The notes below the pieces were generated by a model. The model saw nothing but the letters and a program-made list of their open reading frames with translations, made no database searches and was not told where the DNA came from. Shown piece after piece: positions 35,726-49,400 of a stretch of DNA of 64,000 nt. Position 1 is the stretch's first letter; each line of letters begins with the position of its first letter. The position numbers were made by a program, and so were the translations under genes. Origin of the DNA: Pyrenopolyporus hunteri (lineage: Eukaryota > Ascomycota > Sordariomycetes > Xylariales > Hypoxylaceae); assembly GCA_902806595.1 (NCBI GenBank), contig CADCXC010000010.1, positions 1,612,001 through 1,676,000 of the forward strand, given 5' to 3'.

Positions 35726-38680
35726 CCCTCCCCGCCACTGTGAGAATAAGGAGACGGTATAGGGTCATACATGATTATACATATCCACCTACATATGGGC
35801 TGCAATGTTTAAAAGATTATAAAGATAATGTTTACCATAGGCACAGCACGGTGTTGAATATCGGTTTAGCGTTGCATGAGAAAAAAAAATGTGATAGGCC
35901 CCCAAGGGCGCGGTTAAGAGTCCGCATAATAGCTAACAAGAAAAAAAAATAGAAATATGGATCTATAACATCAAAATCAACGGAGCCAATGGGTGCGTGA
36001 ATCTATACAGATGAAGCCGTCTCTCTATTTTACTCCATTCCCGTGTCTATATCATCAAGGATTGCCGAACGCTAGACATCTCAGCGTCCCGAGGCAGGGG
36101 GGATAACCGGCATCGTGGAAAATAAGAGGCATAATTCAACGCCTTTTCCTACCATCTCCTCCCTGCAATACTCGGCATTTGCGCTTCGCTTCGCTATCGC
36201 CGTTCCTCCCACCATTCATCACTCATCATTCTCTTCTAAACCCGCCTCATCTCGCAGTCCCGCCGTGACACCGTCGTCCCGGTTAGGTGCGACGGGACCT
36301 TGCAGAGACGTTACACGCGCCGCACCGCGGGTAAAAAAAAGAGAAAAAAAATCTTCCACGGAGGAAAACAGAGCCATATCCGCCGGACGCGAGATCTTCG
36401 CTGGAGAGGTGATAGATCGGCCCTACCGGTCGGATTTTGGGGACTTGGTTGAGTCCTCCTGGCTGGGTGGTTGTGGTGGGGCGGGAGGTTGAGCTTCCCC
36501 TATGCAGGTGGTAACGCCGCCCTGCCCCTTTCCAATGTCGCAGTCCCATGCCATTGAGTAGATCGAGCCGGTAGACTGGCCGTGCCTCACGGGTATGCTG
36601 GGACTGCTGGGACTATTTACCTCAGTAGACATATTGGCTGTCTGCTGGCTGGCTGGCTACCGCCTTGTTGACGGTCGATCGTATGGCGTAAGTAGGTAGA
36701 TAGCAGGGGGTATAATTATCTTGGCTAGGATATGGTTTTTTTTCTTTGTTGCTGCTGTGGTAGTGGAGTCTTCGTAAGGAAGAATTACAAAAGAGAAAGA
36801 AAGTTATATATGAAATTTATATGTAGGTCTTCGAAACAAAGCCCGGCAGCAAGTCTAAGTGGTATGACCTGGATTTTGCCCCCTACCCGCCTAGGTACCT
36901 CGTCAGTACTCACGTGTTAAGGAGGTAGGTCTGTTTGCTTGTTTCGCGGCTTCCTCGTCGACAATAGTCAGCGACGAAAAGCACCCAGACGCAAAGGCAA
37001 AGAAGGGGCAAACGGCGTAGGACATATGTGGGGAAGGAACGTGTCTAGAATCGAAACTTTATCGATGACGAAAGCCTGCTGGGCCGGTCCCTGAGATTAG
37101 GTAATTAGGGTTATCTTGAGACGTGGGATAGCAACTCTAGTGGGCACCTTTAGTGCAAGAAAGCGCAAGAAACGCCTTTCCAGAAGCATATTTGGAACGC
37201 GCCGGCTCATGTTGGTTATACCGGGTTCCTAATAGGGGTTCACTTATCTACACCAATCCCGGACCCCACTCACAAGATATAAGAGACTACCCAGACAAGA
37301 GAAAAGAAACAAGCCAGTCAATAAGGCGATATGGTTAACCAGTAGACTGCCTTACAATACCCACGTTAGTACTAATAATAAGCGGTGCCGAAACTGTTAT
37401 GGTGGGAAACTGTCCAAGTTAATTACTTGTTGGAAAGTGATGTCTACGTCCAGGATGACTACCTACCTAAACAACCGAGTCCCGTCGATATAACATCAAG
37501 ACGAGAGGATAAGAGACAGGTCATAGGAATATTAGAATTATTCAGAATTGCCGCTTTGGATTTCCCTCGGGAGCAGTGTGAGGGCCCTCTTCAGGTATGT
37601 GGCCAGGCTTGGTGTGATTTTCACGTCCACTTACTCTAGAGACCTACGTACTTATCCAAGTGTTACGGTTCATACCTCCGTTGATTACCTACCTTGGTAG
37701 GTATATAGAGGTGAAAGACTGGATTTACTCTTCAACACTGGATCTGAGTATTATAGAATTTAGGCAGTTGACGTCCTTCCTCACAAGTCAGGGGTTTGCC
37801 TACGAAGGTGATATTCAAGTTGAACGGTATGATTACGTCGTATGCAAGCATGATGGAACTGTTAGTTGCTATAATCGCAATTCCGATTTCGTAGTTAACA
37901 AGTTGGTGCAAGTTAAAGTACACGACGAAGTAGTGAACTGCCAATAGGGTACCAAAGTATCATTGAGCCAGGACAAGCGAGCATAATAGAATATCAGTTG
38001 CAGACTGTGCAAACTGAAACAAATAGTAACGGACAGGAAGATCACTAACTGCAACCAAGGAAGGCATATTGCTTCGTACTCACTTGTGGACAATTGACAT
38101 CACGAGGCACAACCGAGTAGAGATACAACAATGCCGAACACATGAGTATCTATTAGCTATTAAGAGAATGCTTCAGCCGCCAAGTGCATACCCTAGGTGG
38201 CATAACACGCTGCGCGACATCTAATCCGTATGGGGGGGCTTCGTATGCTTAATGCAGAGCAGCTCCACCACCCCGGTATTCCACTTCCCTCTCCGTCACT
38301 TTAAGAGATGAAACATTTGTGTGCTGTTTCGCAGGTATTTTCTGATCCGCATCAACCAAATGACAGGGGGTATACTGGGTATCAGCTGAGTATTAGGAAA
38401 AGATGTGAAAACAAAAGCAGTTCTCCTCGCAAATCGAGACAAGACATGCAAAAAGCGTCAATATAAAAGTCATGGATGCCATCTTTGCATCGTCGATAGG
38501 GCCCACTCCACTCGGACAAGTGAAATGTGATGCCATTAGCCGACAACAGATGGGGGTATCAGTTCAGAAACCAGTCTCGTAGGGTATCTTGAAATGCAGA
38601 TCCGTTCCCGACCAAACCCAGTGTCGTGGATACACTTTACGAAAACATTAAAAGGGGAGCCGCATACTGAAGCGCGCATT
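35726..38680. other. Convergent intergenic region
   Basis: About 3 kb between the 3' ends of the Cys-rich and PH-domain genes. A 69-codon minus-strand ORF at 36423-36632 (MSTEVNSPSSPSIPV start) is the only ORF with a plausible small-protein look, but it has no supporting evidence. A CCTAGGTACCT motif lies at 36890-36900. Nothing else was recognised. Confidence 0.5.
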
Positions 38681-40446
38681 CTATGCGGCAGCAGTGACGG
38701 GAGCAGGGGCGGCGGCGGCGGGCTTATCCGCCGGCGTCTCCTCGGCGATGGTGGCCGGGGCAGCAGCTTCAGTCTCAGTCTCCTTGGCAGGCTCAGAAGA
38801 CTCAGCGGCCTCAGCAGGCTTGTCATCTGCCTTGGGCTCCTCGGCGGGCTTCTCGGCCTTGGCCTTGCCCTTCACGGTCTGGCGGAGCTTGGAGAAGAAA
38901 GGAGGGGACTTGACCTTCTCGCCCTCCTCATCGGAAGTGGCAGCCTTCTCCTTCTTACCGAAGCCGAAAGGTAGAGAAGACTTGCGCTTCTCAGCCTTCA
39001 CTTCCTTGGTCTCGCCGTTGGTGGCAGGGGTGGCATCAGTGGTCTCAGTAGGGACGGTGGCAGGCGAAGCAACCTCAGTTGACAACGGCTCAGTGGTCTC
39101 CACAGCTGGAATCACGGGAGCGTTCTCCGCAACAGGTGCGTCAGCAGCGGGGGTATCCTTCGCAGGAGTAGCCGGAGCAGACTCTGACTCAGCCTTCTTC
39201 TTGCCGAAAGAGAGTCCACCGAAGAGGCTGCGAAAACGTTAGCTACTTTGCAAACAGTTAGGGGTGGCAAATGTGGCCTACCTGGCACGCTTGGAAGGAG
39301 TGGGCTTCGCGGGCTCCTCCTTCTTAGCCTCCTCAGCCGGAGCACTCTCAGTCGGGGCGACCGCAGGCGCGTCCTCGGCGGCAGCGGCTTCAGCGGCAGG
39401 CTCGGTGGCCTCAGCTGCCTCAGCGGGCTTATCCTCAGCAGTCTTGTCTTCGGCGGGGGCCTCCTTCTTGACCTCTTCCTTCTTGCTGAGAAGGTTACCG
39501 AAGATGGAAGCACGCTTCCGGCTGGCCGATCGGCGCTTAGAGTCCTTCTTGTCATCTTCCTTCTTCTCTTCCTTGGGTTCCTCCTTCTTGTCCTCTTCCT
39601 TAGGCTCCTCTTTCGCTTCCTCCTTGGCCTCGTCCTTAGCGGGCTCAGCCTGAGCGGGCTTCTCCTCCTTGGCAGGACGCAGGCTCTCAATAGTCTGCTT
39701 GTAGGCCTCGGTCTCAGTAATGGTGGCGGCAAGCTCCTTAGCCTCAGCAATCTTCAGCTTGAGTTGCTCAACCCAGTTATCGCGCTCAGCGGCAGTGGGT
39801 GCCTTGAACGTGTGCTTGTGGCCCTTGGCAGTGAAAGAGAACTTGTGGGTACCCTCAGTAGTGGGCTCGGAAGCCTCAGCCTATAGACATGTTAGGAATG
39901 ATAACAATTGATCACATTGTAAGATATCACCTACGAGTTGGATAGCGCCGGTGGGGGTGGTCTTATCGCTCTCCTTGCCGTAGAAGAGAAGACCCTTTCC
40001 AGTCTCGGAGGCCCAGGCAACAACGTGGTGAGCGACATCGGTAGCCTTCTCATTCTTGAGATACGTGGCTAGCTTCTCCTTGGGGGTGGCGTCGGAGCCG
40101 AACCAGAAGTGTTGCTTAGAGTAGATGAGGTTCCTATGTTGTTAGGCAAATGAGACCCATTGATAAGAATAGTGAAGACCTACTTGGGGAAGTTGGCGGG
40201 AGCACCCTTGTGCTCGAGGGTGCCAGCCTCAATAGGCTTCACCTCCTCCTTCTTCGCCTCCTCAGCTGGGGCAGCGTCGGCAGCAGCCTCAGTGGTCTCG
40301 GCCGGTGCATCGGCAGCGGGCGCAGGCTCGGCGGCGGGAGTGCTCTCAGCAGGCTTGTCATCGGCAGCCTTGGTCTCGGGGACGGGCTCAACGACAGCGG
40401 GGGCGGCCTCAGCGACCTCGACGGGCTTCTGTTGTTCCTCTGCCAT
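38681..40446 (-). CDS. PH-domain protein with Ala/Glu/Lys-rich tails (Meu6-like)
   Basis: Four exons by eye: 40184-40446, 39935-40133, 39282-39880 and 38681-39227, giving 535 residues. The introns are 50, 54 and 54 nt with donors GTAGGT, GTAGGT and GTAGGC. A pleckstrin-homology-like domain spans about residues 88-205: FWFGSDATPKEKLATYLKNE, HVVAWASETGKGLLFY, then HKFSFTAKGHKHTFKA and AAERDNWVEQLKLKI, the last being the typical C-terminal PH helix with Trp. Flanking regions are low-complexity Ala/Glu/Pro/Lys with repeated KKEE and PAEE motifs and two similar Lys/Ser-rich spots, SLFGGLSFGKKK and SLPFGFGKKEK. Ascomycete proteins of this design are often annotated as meiotic expression up-regulated protein 6; that link is from memory of the family. 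Phosphoinositide binding is possible but unproven. The repetitive codons create long false ORFs on the opposite strand. Confidence 0.85.
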
Positions 40447-43400
40447 TTTGATGATTTTGGTTGTGAAAGGAAAAACTAATTGGGTATCAAGAGAAGGGTA
40501 TCACTGAAAGAAAGGGGAAATTATTAAATAGTCGACAAGCTACTCGACGAGGTATGGAGTAGTAGTATTAAATGACACTTCGTTGTCTCGTGCGAGAGTT
40601 CTGAGGCAGGACTTCGAATGGAAGTTGGAAGAACAACGAAACGTGAACTGGAAGTCGAGTACGACAGGAAGGGTGGGAGGGAAGAAAAGTCGAGTGGGAA
40701 GCGCAGCTGCTTCTGCCGGGCTTTATTTATTGTCTCGTGATTAATGGGAAGGAGAGTGACATGGAAGGGAGCACAGTCCAGATGGCGCGAGGTACAGTGA
40801 CCGTTACTGTAGCAGAGACCAGGAGGGGCCAAGCCTGGAGTCAGGAGTACATCAAGCGCAATGAGGTACCAATTACAGTGTATCGTGCACGGTAGCAGTT
40901 GTGCAGGGATACGTACGTGGGTCTAGCGGGTCGCGGGTGCGTTGAGAGGAAACAGGTGACCCACATCGGTACATTAGTAGTGATTGGCAGCTACCCTTTA
41001 TCCCCTGTGTGAAGGGAGACTGGAACGAACAGAAGGAGCAGGAAAAAAAAAAAAATAGGAGTACCTAGTCTGAAAAAAAAATTGAGAAAAAATAAAAGAG
41101 TAATACCTACCAAGGTACCTAATGATAGGAGCGTCAAATTGACGGGACGGACTGGACCACCTGCGCGTCGCATATACATACAAATACAAATACCTAAACT
41201 TTCATTAGACTTTGAAAGAAAAAACACTAGCGACATCAATACATGTACCTACGTATATGTATACCTACCTGTACGTACCTCCAGTCAGGTACCCACGAAA
41301 TCTGTACTCAAGATAATCTTGACGGAACACCTCTTCAACTAAAATGCACACACACGCACATACTCTATCGAAACCAATACCACACCAATACCCACGAATA
41401 CCACACGAATACCACACCAACCTCCGTCAGCCATCTCAAACGACCTCCTAGTCTAACCTAGTCTAATATTCCTAGGTACACTAACACCTAACACCGTATC
41501 GTACTACACGTACCGTACGACCACCCCCCAAATAGCTGATACATACTGAAAGCTGGGGATATAGACTTCTATACTGCGGTGGGTTGTTCATTTCTGCATG
41601 AAGTCCCGGTCCTTACCTAACTTGTTGCTGGGTCATCTGCAAATCTTGCGGCTATGGTCTGTGCCCGAGACATATTTTTTTTTTATTCCGTCTGAAATGA
41701 AGGGCCTGTCTAGCTCGCTCTACGAAATTACAACGTCGTTTAATATGCATTGGTGCACTAGTGGCCATGGGCTATCGACAGGGGGGGCAGAAAGGAGACA
41801 GGACTGTTTCCCAGCCCGTCTCGATGGGCAACCGCTGTAGAGAACGAAGAGGTACACAGGGACCCCTCTCCTAGAAATTCCAGAACGGAAGCATTACCCA
41901 TTGAAAGGAAAGCTTCGAGCTACGGACTGCTATAGTACCATATAATAGGACCCTTTGGCAGGGTCAGACCCAACTGGCCGAACTCGCTATTGACGATCAT
42001 CCCCCCTGTTCGGGACCTCGATTTATTTCGAATTATTGGGGATTGATTTCCTCAAATTGAGCGAATTCAGGGACAGTATGGAAAGTTGCCGGGTTTCCTT
42101 TGGCCTTCGCGCTTCTGATCTGGCTTGTGCCATCGCGCGCTTGGGGGGGACAAGCGCATATTGGTCCCCCTTTTTGGCTGCTTACCTATTGAAAATACGC
42201 CGAGGGAGCAGGTCGATTACGACCTACCTAATACACACGTATACACGTATACGATACAAGTAGAAGAGAAACTGAAGAGGCACCGCTTGCCGACCCTGGC
42301 AGTCGACAAGTTCGGTTCGCTTCTGGAATCGGACGACACTGCTGATGATAGGACGGTGGTGATCGCGCCGATACCACTCCAGCACAAATATCCGTTACAT
42401 CCATCCAATGAAGTTGTTATGCAAGATGCTCTCATTGCGGCATGCTTGGTGCATATTGTCCTGCAACTCACGGTCATAGGGCCAAGGGCGTGGATAGCTG
42501 CTCTCGCCTTAGGAGGGTTGGCAGCCCACGCTGATTGGACAGTAATTCGGGTGAATTGTGGGATTGCGAGAGTAGATCTCCAGCGCAATGTCAGGAGTAG
42601 GTTAGTACTTCGTCCAACCAAGTACCGACATTCGTTAGCTGCTCACGTCTTTTGCAGCAAAAAATACCCTACACCACCGCTAAAGCACGTTTATCTCGAC
42701 ACAGCACCCACTACTATGTGCTGCGTATGTACAGCTTCCTGCAGGAGAGAGACATGCGCGCACGTCCGCCCCATGTGATAATTTAGTGAGATGGGCATCG
42801 TGCCAAAATGATGTGGATCTCCCCCCCAACTGTGAGCTTTGTCGATCAGAAGCTACCCTTGAACCGAAATAAGGAAGAAGGGGCCCCGATGCTATAATAG
42901 TAGCTAGGATGTGGTTCTCGAGATTTCACATCGCCAGCCCCATTACATTTAAGAGTGACTCGCCATCCTATTGCGATAGCCCGTCGACTCTTGGTGAGGC
43001 TTTCGTGTCTGGTGGTCTCCGTTTCAGGCTCTCATATATTTCTAACCGCTGGGCGATTCCCGGTGGTTCATTTGCTGCATAATGCATCTCGACACCCCGG
43101 TATGGCCGTCCGAGATGTGGATCTCGATATATCGACGATGAACACTCACGGCTTCTCGTGGATAACTTCGTTTCGGATCACCGTTCAACTCAAGCAAGGC
43201 TATTAGGTATTTACCGGTATTTACCGGGAACACCCATTACAACGACCGTATACCTACCTACCCACCCTAATCCAGTACAATCAGCCCAACAGTATGAGCC
43301 CGCCACTCGCCCATAGTAAACGCGACAAGGTTTAGTCAAGGTCAAGCACAAACTCTGTCCCCTGTATAACATTGGCAATGTCTGTCTCGAGCCGAGTCAT

Positions 43401-46400
43401 TTATAACGAATGCAGGATCGCAGCTACGTAGCTGAGCGATATAACATGCAGCGCGGTGTCACGCGCTTAGATTCCTGAGCTTCTATGACCTCCCGACTTC
43501 CCTTCTTATCGAACGATTGGATACAAACTAACCGATTTCACAACCCCGTACATGTTTTTTGGCGTCCGCCCAGCGATCCACCCAGCTCTTCTCGAACTAG
43601 AACCGTGCAAATCATTCATCTAGCTTACGAGCGCCATCCTCTAGATTCGTCTAGCTATTACCCTCCTAGGCTATTTCGATACGTAATAGCAGCGCTAGAA
43701 TCAGTGACACCTGAAGCAAGGAGAGTTTATCCACGACCCAGGGATTTGCGTTTCACATCATTCAGCCAGCATGTAAGAGCTCTCTCTACACATGTGTGAT
43801 CAAGATGCTGCGCAGCGATGCCAGCAATAGGATTTCCGTTCATGGACGGTCCTTGTTTATGAAAATCAGTAGGATTGGCAAAGACGGTCGAGACTCGCTA
43901 GAGGTTTCCCGATACCTAACTGGAGGCGATCGGGCAGTCTCGCCCGCGTTCTTTTCAACGTCCACTAAGACACCAAGGCGGCTAGCGAAGTATACATACT
44001 CGCAGGCTTGCCTGCGACAGCAGTTGTAGTGGTCCGGCGGGTCGCGTGTCACAGCCCACGCGAGACAACGGCCGAAGGCCCTAACGTCGAGACATAACCC
44101 TATAAACAGTGTTTGCGTCGCGTTTGAAATGCAATACTAAAAAATTTGGAAAGTTCAACACGATGTTCCAATCTGGCAAATTCTGCTCCTAGCTCGGATG
44201 TAAACAATGTCATACGGACAGATGCAGAAGGAGAAAGAAAGGCAACTGGCAATATTTGCACGTACAATATATTATACTCCTTATATATCACAGGTACCTA
44301 CTTAGGTAGGTAGGTAAGGTAGGTATTCAGGTAAAGCAACTTCTGTGGTGCCGCCATTCGGTATATACAGCCCTGTCAGCTACGCGCATTGCAAAACAGC
44401 ATGTTCGCGCAACGTTGTTATAAAAGGCAATCTAGATTCACGCTTTACATGTCAGGGCTAGGTTACATTTGATCTCCCACGATATGCTTTCCCTCATATG
44501 ACATAATGCGCTGGCTATCTTGCGACTACATAATATGTTTTACAGCGGTCCTCCCACCTACCAATGTCTGGTGTAGCCACTCAAATTGTCGATAACCGAA
44601 TAAGGGAGCTCCTAAAAATAAACGCATAAAACGTACCCGGTGTCTTCCTTCAATGTTCATCATTTCATACATATCGTCGGCGACAGGTAGCGAGCATCGT
44701 CGCATTACAGTCACTTCAATTTAGTAGAGAGAAACAAAATCCTTCCGTACGTCGGTATAGTTGTTTCTTTCGATACACAACTGCGATTTACTTCGCCCAA
44801 TAGCTGTCTAACGCATAGCACCCCCGTTCGGCATGTTTCAGGTCTCTCGTTCCTTTTGTCAATATATACGCAGCCCATGAAAACATATATTAGACGCTTC
44901 AGATCGATCCCCCTAGGTTCGCATTCCTTCCGGCCTGATAGGATTCCACCATAGGCAGGGATTTTTATAGTCTACCGGTAGTTAAAATATTAAACTAACC
45001 CACAAAACTGGTAAGATGTTAGAACTGATCATGCCAAAGAGGTGTTCCACAATGCCCCTTCAATGTGTTCTCAAAGCCTAGGACGAGCCCGGATTCCCTA
45101 CATCGATCAAAAGAAGTCCGTATCTTCAACGTGGGGCATAACTCGGGGTAAGGAGGTATACATGCATGCTTAGGTATGGATGTGTGCAGCGACGCTCGTA
45201 ATTCTACCTAGTTGAAGGGGATATTCAAAGTGGGGTGATGGACGGCTTGAGACGCTATATCTGGTTAACCGCGATTATATCAGTTAGGGTCACGGTCATC
45301 GTTTAGCTACATAAGTCAGCCAGCGATAGGCGAGAGAACGAACACAATTCTACGATGAATCCTTCAAGGAAAAGGGCGTGCCGACCGGCGGACCTCCCTG
45401 GATGATGGTCAACTCGCGTCCCCCAGGTGGCCATTCTCATATGCATATTGGTATTGGCTATTAGAGCCTAAGATCTGCTTACCTTACCTCCTTGCATTTA
45501 TAATCGCATTCGCGAAGCATTTACCCTCTCAAACAGAAAGCCCACAAAACGACAGAACCGGAGCGCTCGACTCGGGTGTCTGGCCGACAGGGATAGTAGC
45601 ACGACCCCTTGGCGACTTATTTCGAAATAAGCGATCGGTAGTGTCCGCCTTCCCGTTTCTCCTTACGCCCACTGTCATACATACCTACTTACCTTGGGTA
45701 GGTATACGGATGATCCATATGGTTCACGAGCAGCCTTTGGATAACTTCAAATCGTTGGTCTCTTCTCTGCCCTATAGACACCCACATGTTCGAGAGAAGT
45801 TGATATGGATTAAGCCCCATCATGCGGCTTGACTGAGACAATTTCCGTGCAGTATCAACACTGTTACATTCTATCAGACCAGATTCAAACGTAATGGATG
45901 CCTCCCAAGTTCTAGCTCGAAGCTCGTGATCCTTGTTACGTACCGTTTCCCTTTGGAATATCCCTGCCTAGCAAAACCCGTTAGCCGCGAATGTCGAAAT
46001 CTCCGATTTCGTCTCAGACAGAAAAAAACGAGTCGAACGAACGAACGTTAATGGGCAACATCATCAGATCAACTTGGAGCATCCCCCATTCGTGCGCCTC
46101 TCGGAATCCATAAGAGGCATCTGGAACACCTCGCCTTGGAGAGTACCTCGCAAGGGTTCTTTCTCTTGTCGCCAACCCCCCCTTTTGCTACCACTTCGCA
46201 TACATGCAACAGGCGGTGACCACTGATAGACATCCAGGCTGTTATCAGAATTTGCTCGCTTGCCAGTCAGGACGGCGAGTTACTCATTCCCCGATACAGA
46301 CCTAGCGCAGCTGGTGTCATCAATTCATCCCACCATTTTCTTTTCAACTGCTTCCTCCCTCCTCCGTCTTCCCCCACCCCCCTTTCTAATGGCCTGCAGT

Positions 46401-49400
46401 AGCCGTGCGGAAGGTTCATGCATCCCCAAACTTTGGCTCCCAGCTTGGGGTATGTGTGTGCGTTTGTGTGTGTGTGCCTCGGTGCATATGCTAGTTGGAC
46501 AAAGCTCCTAGCAGCAGACCAGAATTCGTGTAGCGTACGTAAGACAATGGCTTGCCTACACCTACAGATAGCTTGCGTAAATCCCCATTTTCTATCTACC
46601 TACCTCCCTAACATACATATATCAGTCAGGCGTGGGCGTATTCCCTTCCGCTTATCTATCCGACGGTGCGCACTTTTTTTGCGCGTGACGAGCACACGAC
46701 GTCGCGGATTCTCGATGGGGGGATCTCTCGATGAACCCGAATTGGGCAAGCTTCCGCCAAGCCGCACAAGGTGTGATACATACTTACCTACGCTACACCT
46801 GGTAACTTTCCCTCCCCCCGTCCTCTCTCCCTTCCCCTCTATGGATCTTATGTACGATATAGGAGCCTAGGACGCATGCGGCCGATAGGAGATTCCGCAA
46901 TCGAGTTTACCGAGAGATGCGCGCCGCTGCTCGTATTCCGAATACGTATAGCAACCTCCCCTTCGATCGTCGACCCTGTCCCGGTCCCCAAGTCCTAGAC
47001 AGACCAGGCTCCCAAATTCCTTCCCCAAATGGCGGTAAGATATGTGACTAACAGGGACTCGCATACCCGGTAATAAGATCCGGGTATCGCTTGTCTCCGG
47101 CGGCACCTTGCATCCTTGACGTGATTGGAAACTTGGATTTTGATTTTGCGCCCACATTTCATGGGAGCCCGGACACATGACTTTGGTGGCCGCAGACCGG
47201 ATACGAGTGGGTAGCTTCGGTCGGGCGTGGTCGCTTTCCTCAGCAAGTCGTCCGTCGGCCGCTCCGTCCATCGGCCACGCTTTCCGTCCGGAGTAGTTCA
47301 CCCGTATTGTATCAGGCGTAGACGTATATTAAAAGTGTATGATTCCCTTCTACGCTCCTATTCCACCGACCACGCCCCTTTTCTTCGGTTGGTAAGAATA
47401 TTCGGTTAAAGAAAGCGTAAGGATCGATGCTAGCTCCCGGAGTTCCAGGGTCCTCTAATACGCCAGTAGTTTGATATAAGTCGTGCAAGAGTCACCTATG
47501 CTGTAGCTGTATTTTCGATTTGCCGCCCTAGGAATTTTGCCGTATCTTGGTGGATAACACCGTGTTGTCAATGAGATCCTCGGCCTTCGCAAGGCGAGAA
47601 GTCGTTACACCTAAATAGTCGCTGTCTTCGAATACGCCTTCCTACATTACGTTGTACACCCCCTAGTTAGCACGCTCTACTTAAGATTAGATTCAGGATA
47701 CCGACCTTTGAATAAAGGAGCATGCGTACGTAGGCAAGTAGGAAAGGACTTATCCCTATTGATAATATATCTGCTTGGACCCATGGGCTACGTTGCTTCT
47801 CCTGAAATAAGGGGTCAGCCCCAAGAGAATTTCACCATCATATAGAAGGCTGGCGCCTGAGATTAGGTCTCTCGAGGCTATCTATCCCTTGCCGTAGTTC
47901 ATGTAGATATCACCGTCATTACCCACCAACCCCCAAGCTCGTATCTTCTTCGTCCACTTTGCTGCCCACTATAGGCAGCCCTCGATGTTTCGTCGTGCCA
48001 AATTCTCTGGGTGGTTGAGGGTGCGCTTGTGCTGTAAGGGAAAACGCAACGGCACAGGCAGAATTAACATCTGGAAGGATAAATGATTCGGAAGTAGGCT
48101 CGTCGGAATAGCAGGTCTCCCTAGTAATATACAACGGAGTCCTAAACTCTAACCATGATATCATTAGCATAGAATTCCCCCGATGCGCTCTTACGGACGG
48201 ATTGAATAGGGGATTACTCTTACCTCCCGTCCCTTGCCCTTTGGAGTGTGAACTAGCATTCGAACTGCCTGCAAGAACATCCTAATTTCGGATAGGCGGC
48301 TGCCACTGACATCGGGTGATATGGCTCAGGTTCGTGTCCTTGAATTCTAGAAGTTGTTTTGGGTCGACATCCCTTCGATCATTCTTCGCTCGCACGATAG
48401 GAGATAGCTAGTAATGCCGTATATGGCCGCCCGTTCTTGTCTGATCGATGCTGAATACCTTCTCGCGGTAATGAATAGAGCCTATGGCGAGCGCCTGGTT
48501 TCGAGGAGGTACCTACTATGACCGTGCAGCCTAGTTCCCTATAGTCAGCCACCCGGAACCAGCTAACAGAGCCCCAAACCTCCTAGCAGCCACCGGGGGT
48601 TCCCAGTGGGAGAATTACGGGTAAGGAAGAGCATTGGGAGGAGAGAGCCCCGGAATGCCTTTCTAGAGCAATGAATGGGGACGGCGCGACTCGGCTCTAC
48701 CTTCTTCTTGTCGGCTCGAAAAGACTCTTGGTGTGTAGGTATAATTCGCTTTCGAGGGGCCTCAATTTCGGTCGTAATAGGGTACGGATGGGAGTTATTT
48801 ATCGTCTCAAGATTCTAGGGCTGGAGCGGCGCTGTAGTTGTTAATAAAAACCACTTCACTTACTTCCGTAACGGGCGACCAAGAGAGCAGAGCCGATCGA
48901 TACCCGCGACGCTAGATACGGCAACGATAGAGTGCTTCATCCGTGACTTCCATATATGGATTGATCCATCAATGGTTGCGAATAAACATTTTGGGTTGAG
49001 TTATGGTAAAGCGTCATGGAATGAGCGATACGTTTAAGGGAGAGTCCCTAGGGGGGACGTGGAAAGGTGATTTAAGCATACTATTTACAATGTCCTACCT
49101 CGTATTTTATCTGTATCCAAGCTTTCGAGCCTTCTAAAACCGTCGAGGAACTTGTAGGTTACGGAGGTCAGTTATCATAGGTACCACCTGATATACACTC
49201 GTAGATACGTCCGTGTCACGCTCATCCCCCCTTTCCGCCACTTATAGCATAGATTTATCGAGACGAGCTTAGACTAATTCAAAATCATCTAAAAAATCAT
49301 ATCGCGCTTAGATCATCCAGGTCGCTATTAAATTTCGAACCTCTCTAAAGCGGGCCCCAGGTATTACACGAAAGCCATCTCTTCGGCCTGTACTCTTCAC

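Noticed and set aside
35008..35805. Long ORFs in other frames over the Cys-rich gene (159 and 257 codons)
   Set aside because: GC-rich codon use suppresses stops in all frames; only the 254-residue frame has a coherent Cys pattern and tail.
36423..36632. 69-codon minus-strand ORF with Ser/Pro-rich start
   Set aside because: Could be a small protein, but nothing beyond length and composition supports it.
39112..39886. Overlapping ORFs of 212 codons on both strands
   Set aside because: They are shadows of the Ala/Glu/Lys-rich exons of the PH-domain gene, whose repetitive codons lack stops in other frames; one is an Arg/Leu/Pro-only translation.
46867..47301. 144-codon minus-strand ORF
   Set aside because: Starts and ends cleanly but shows no recognisable motif; random ORFs of this size are expected in this length of DNA.
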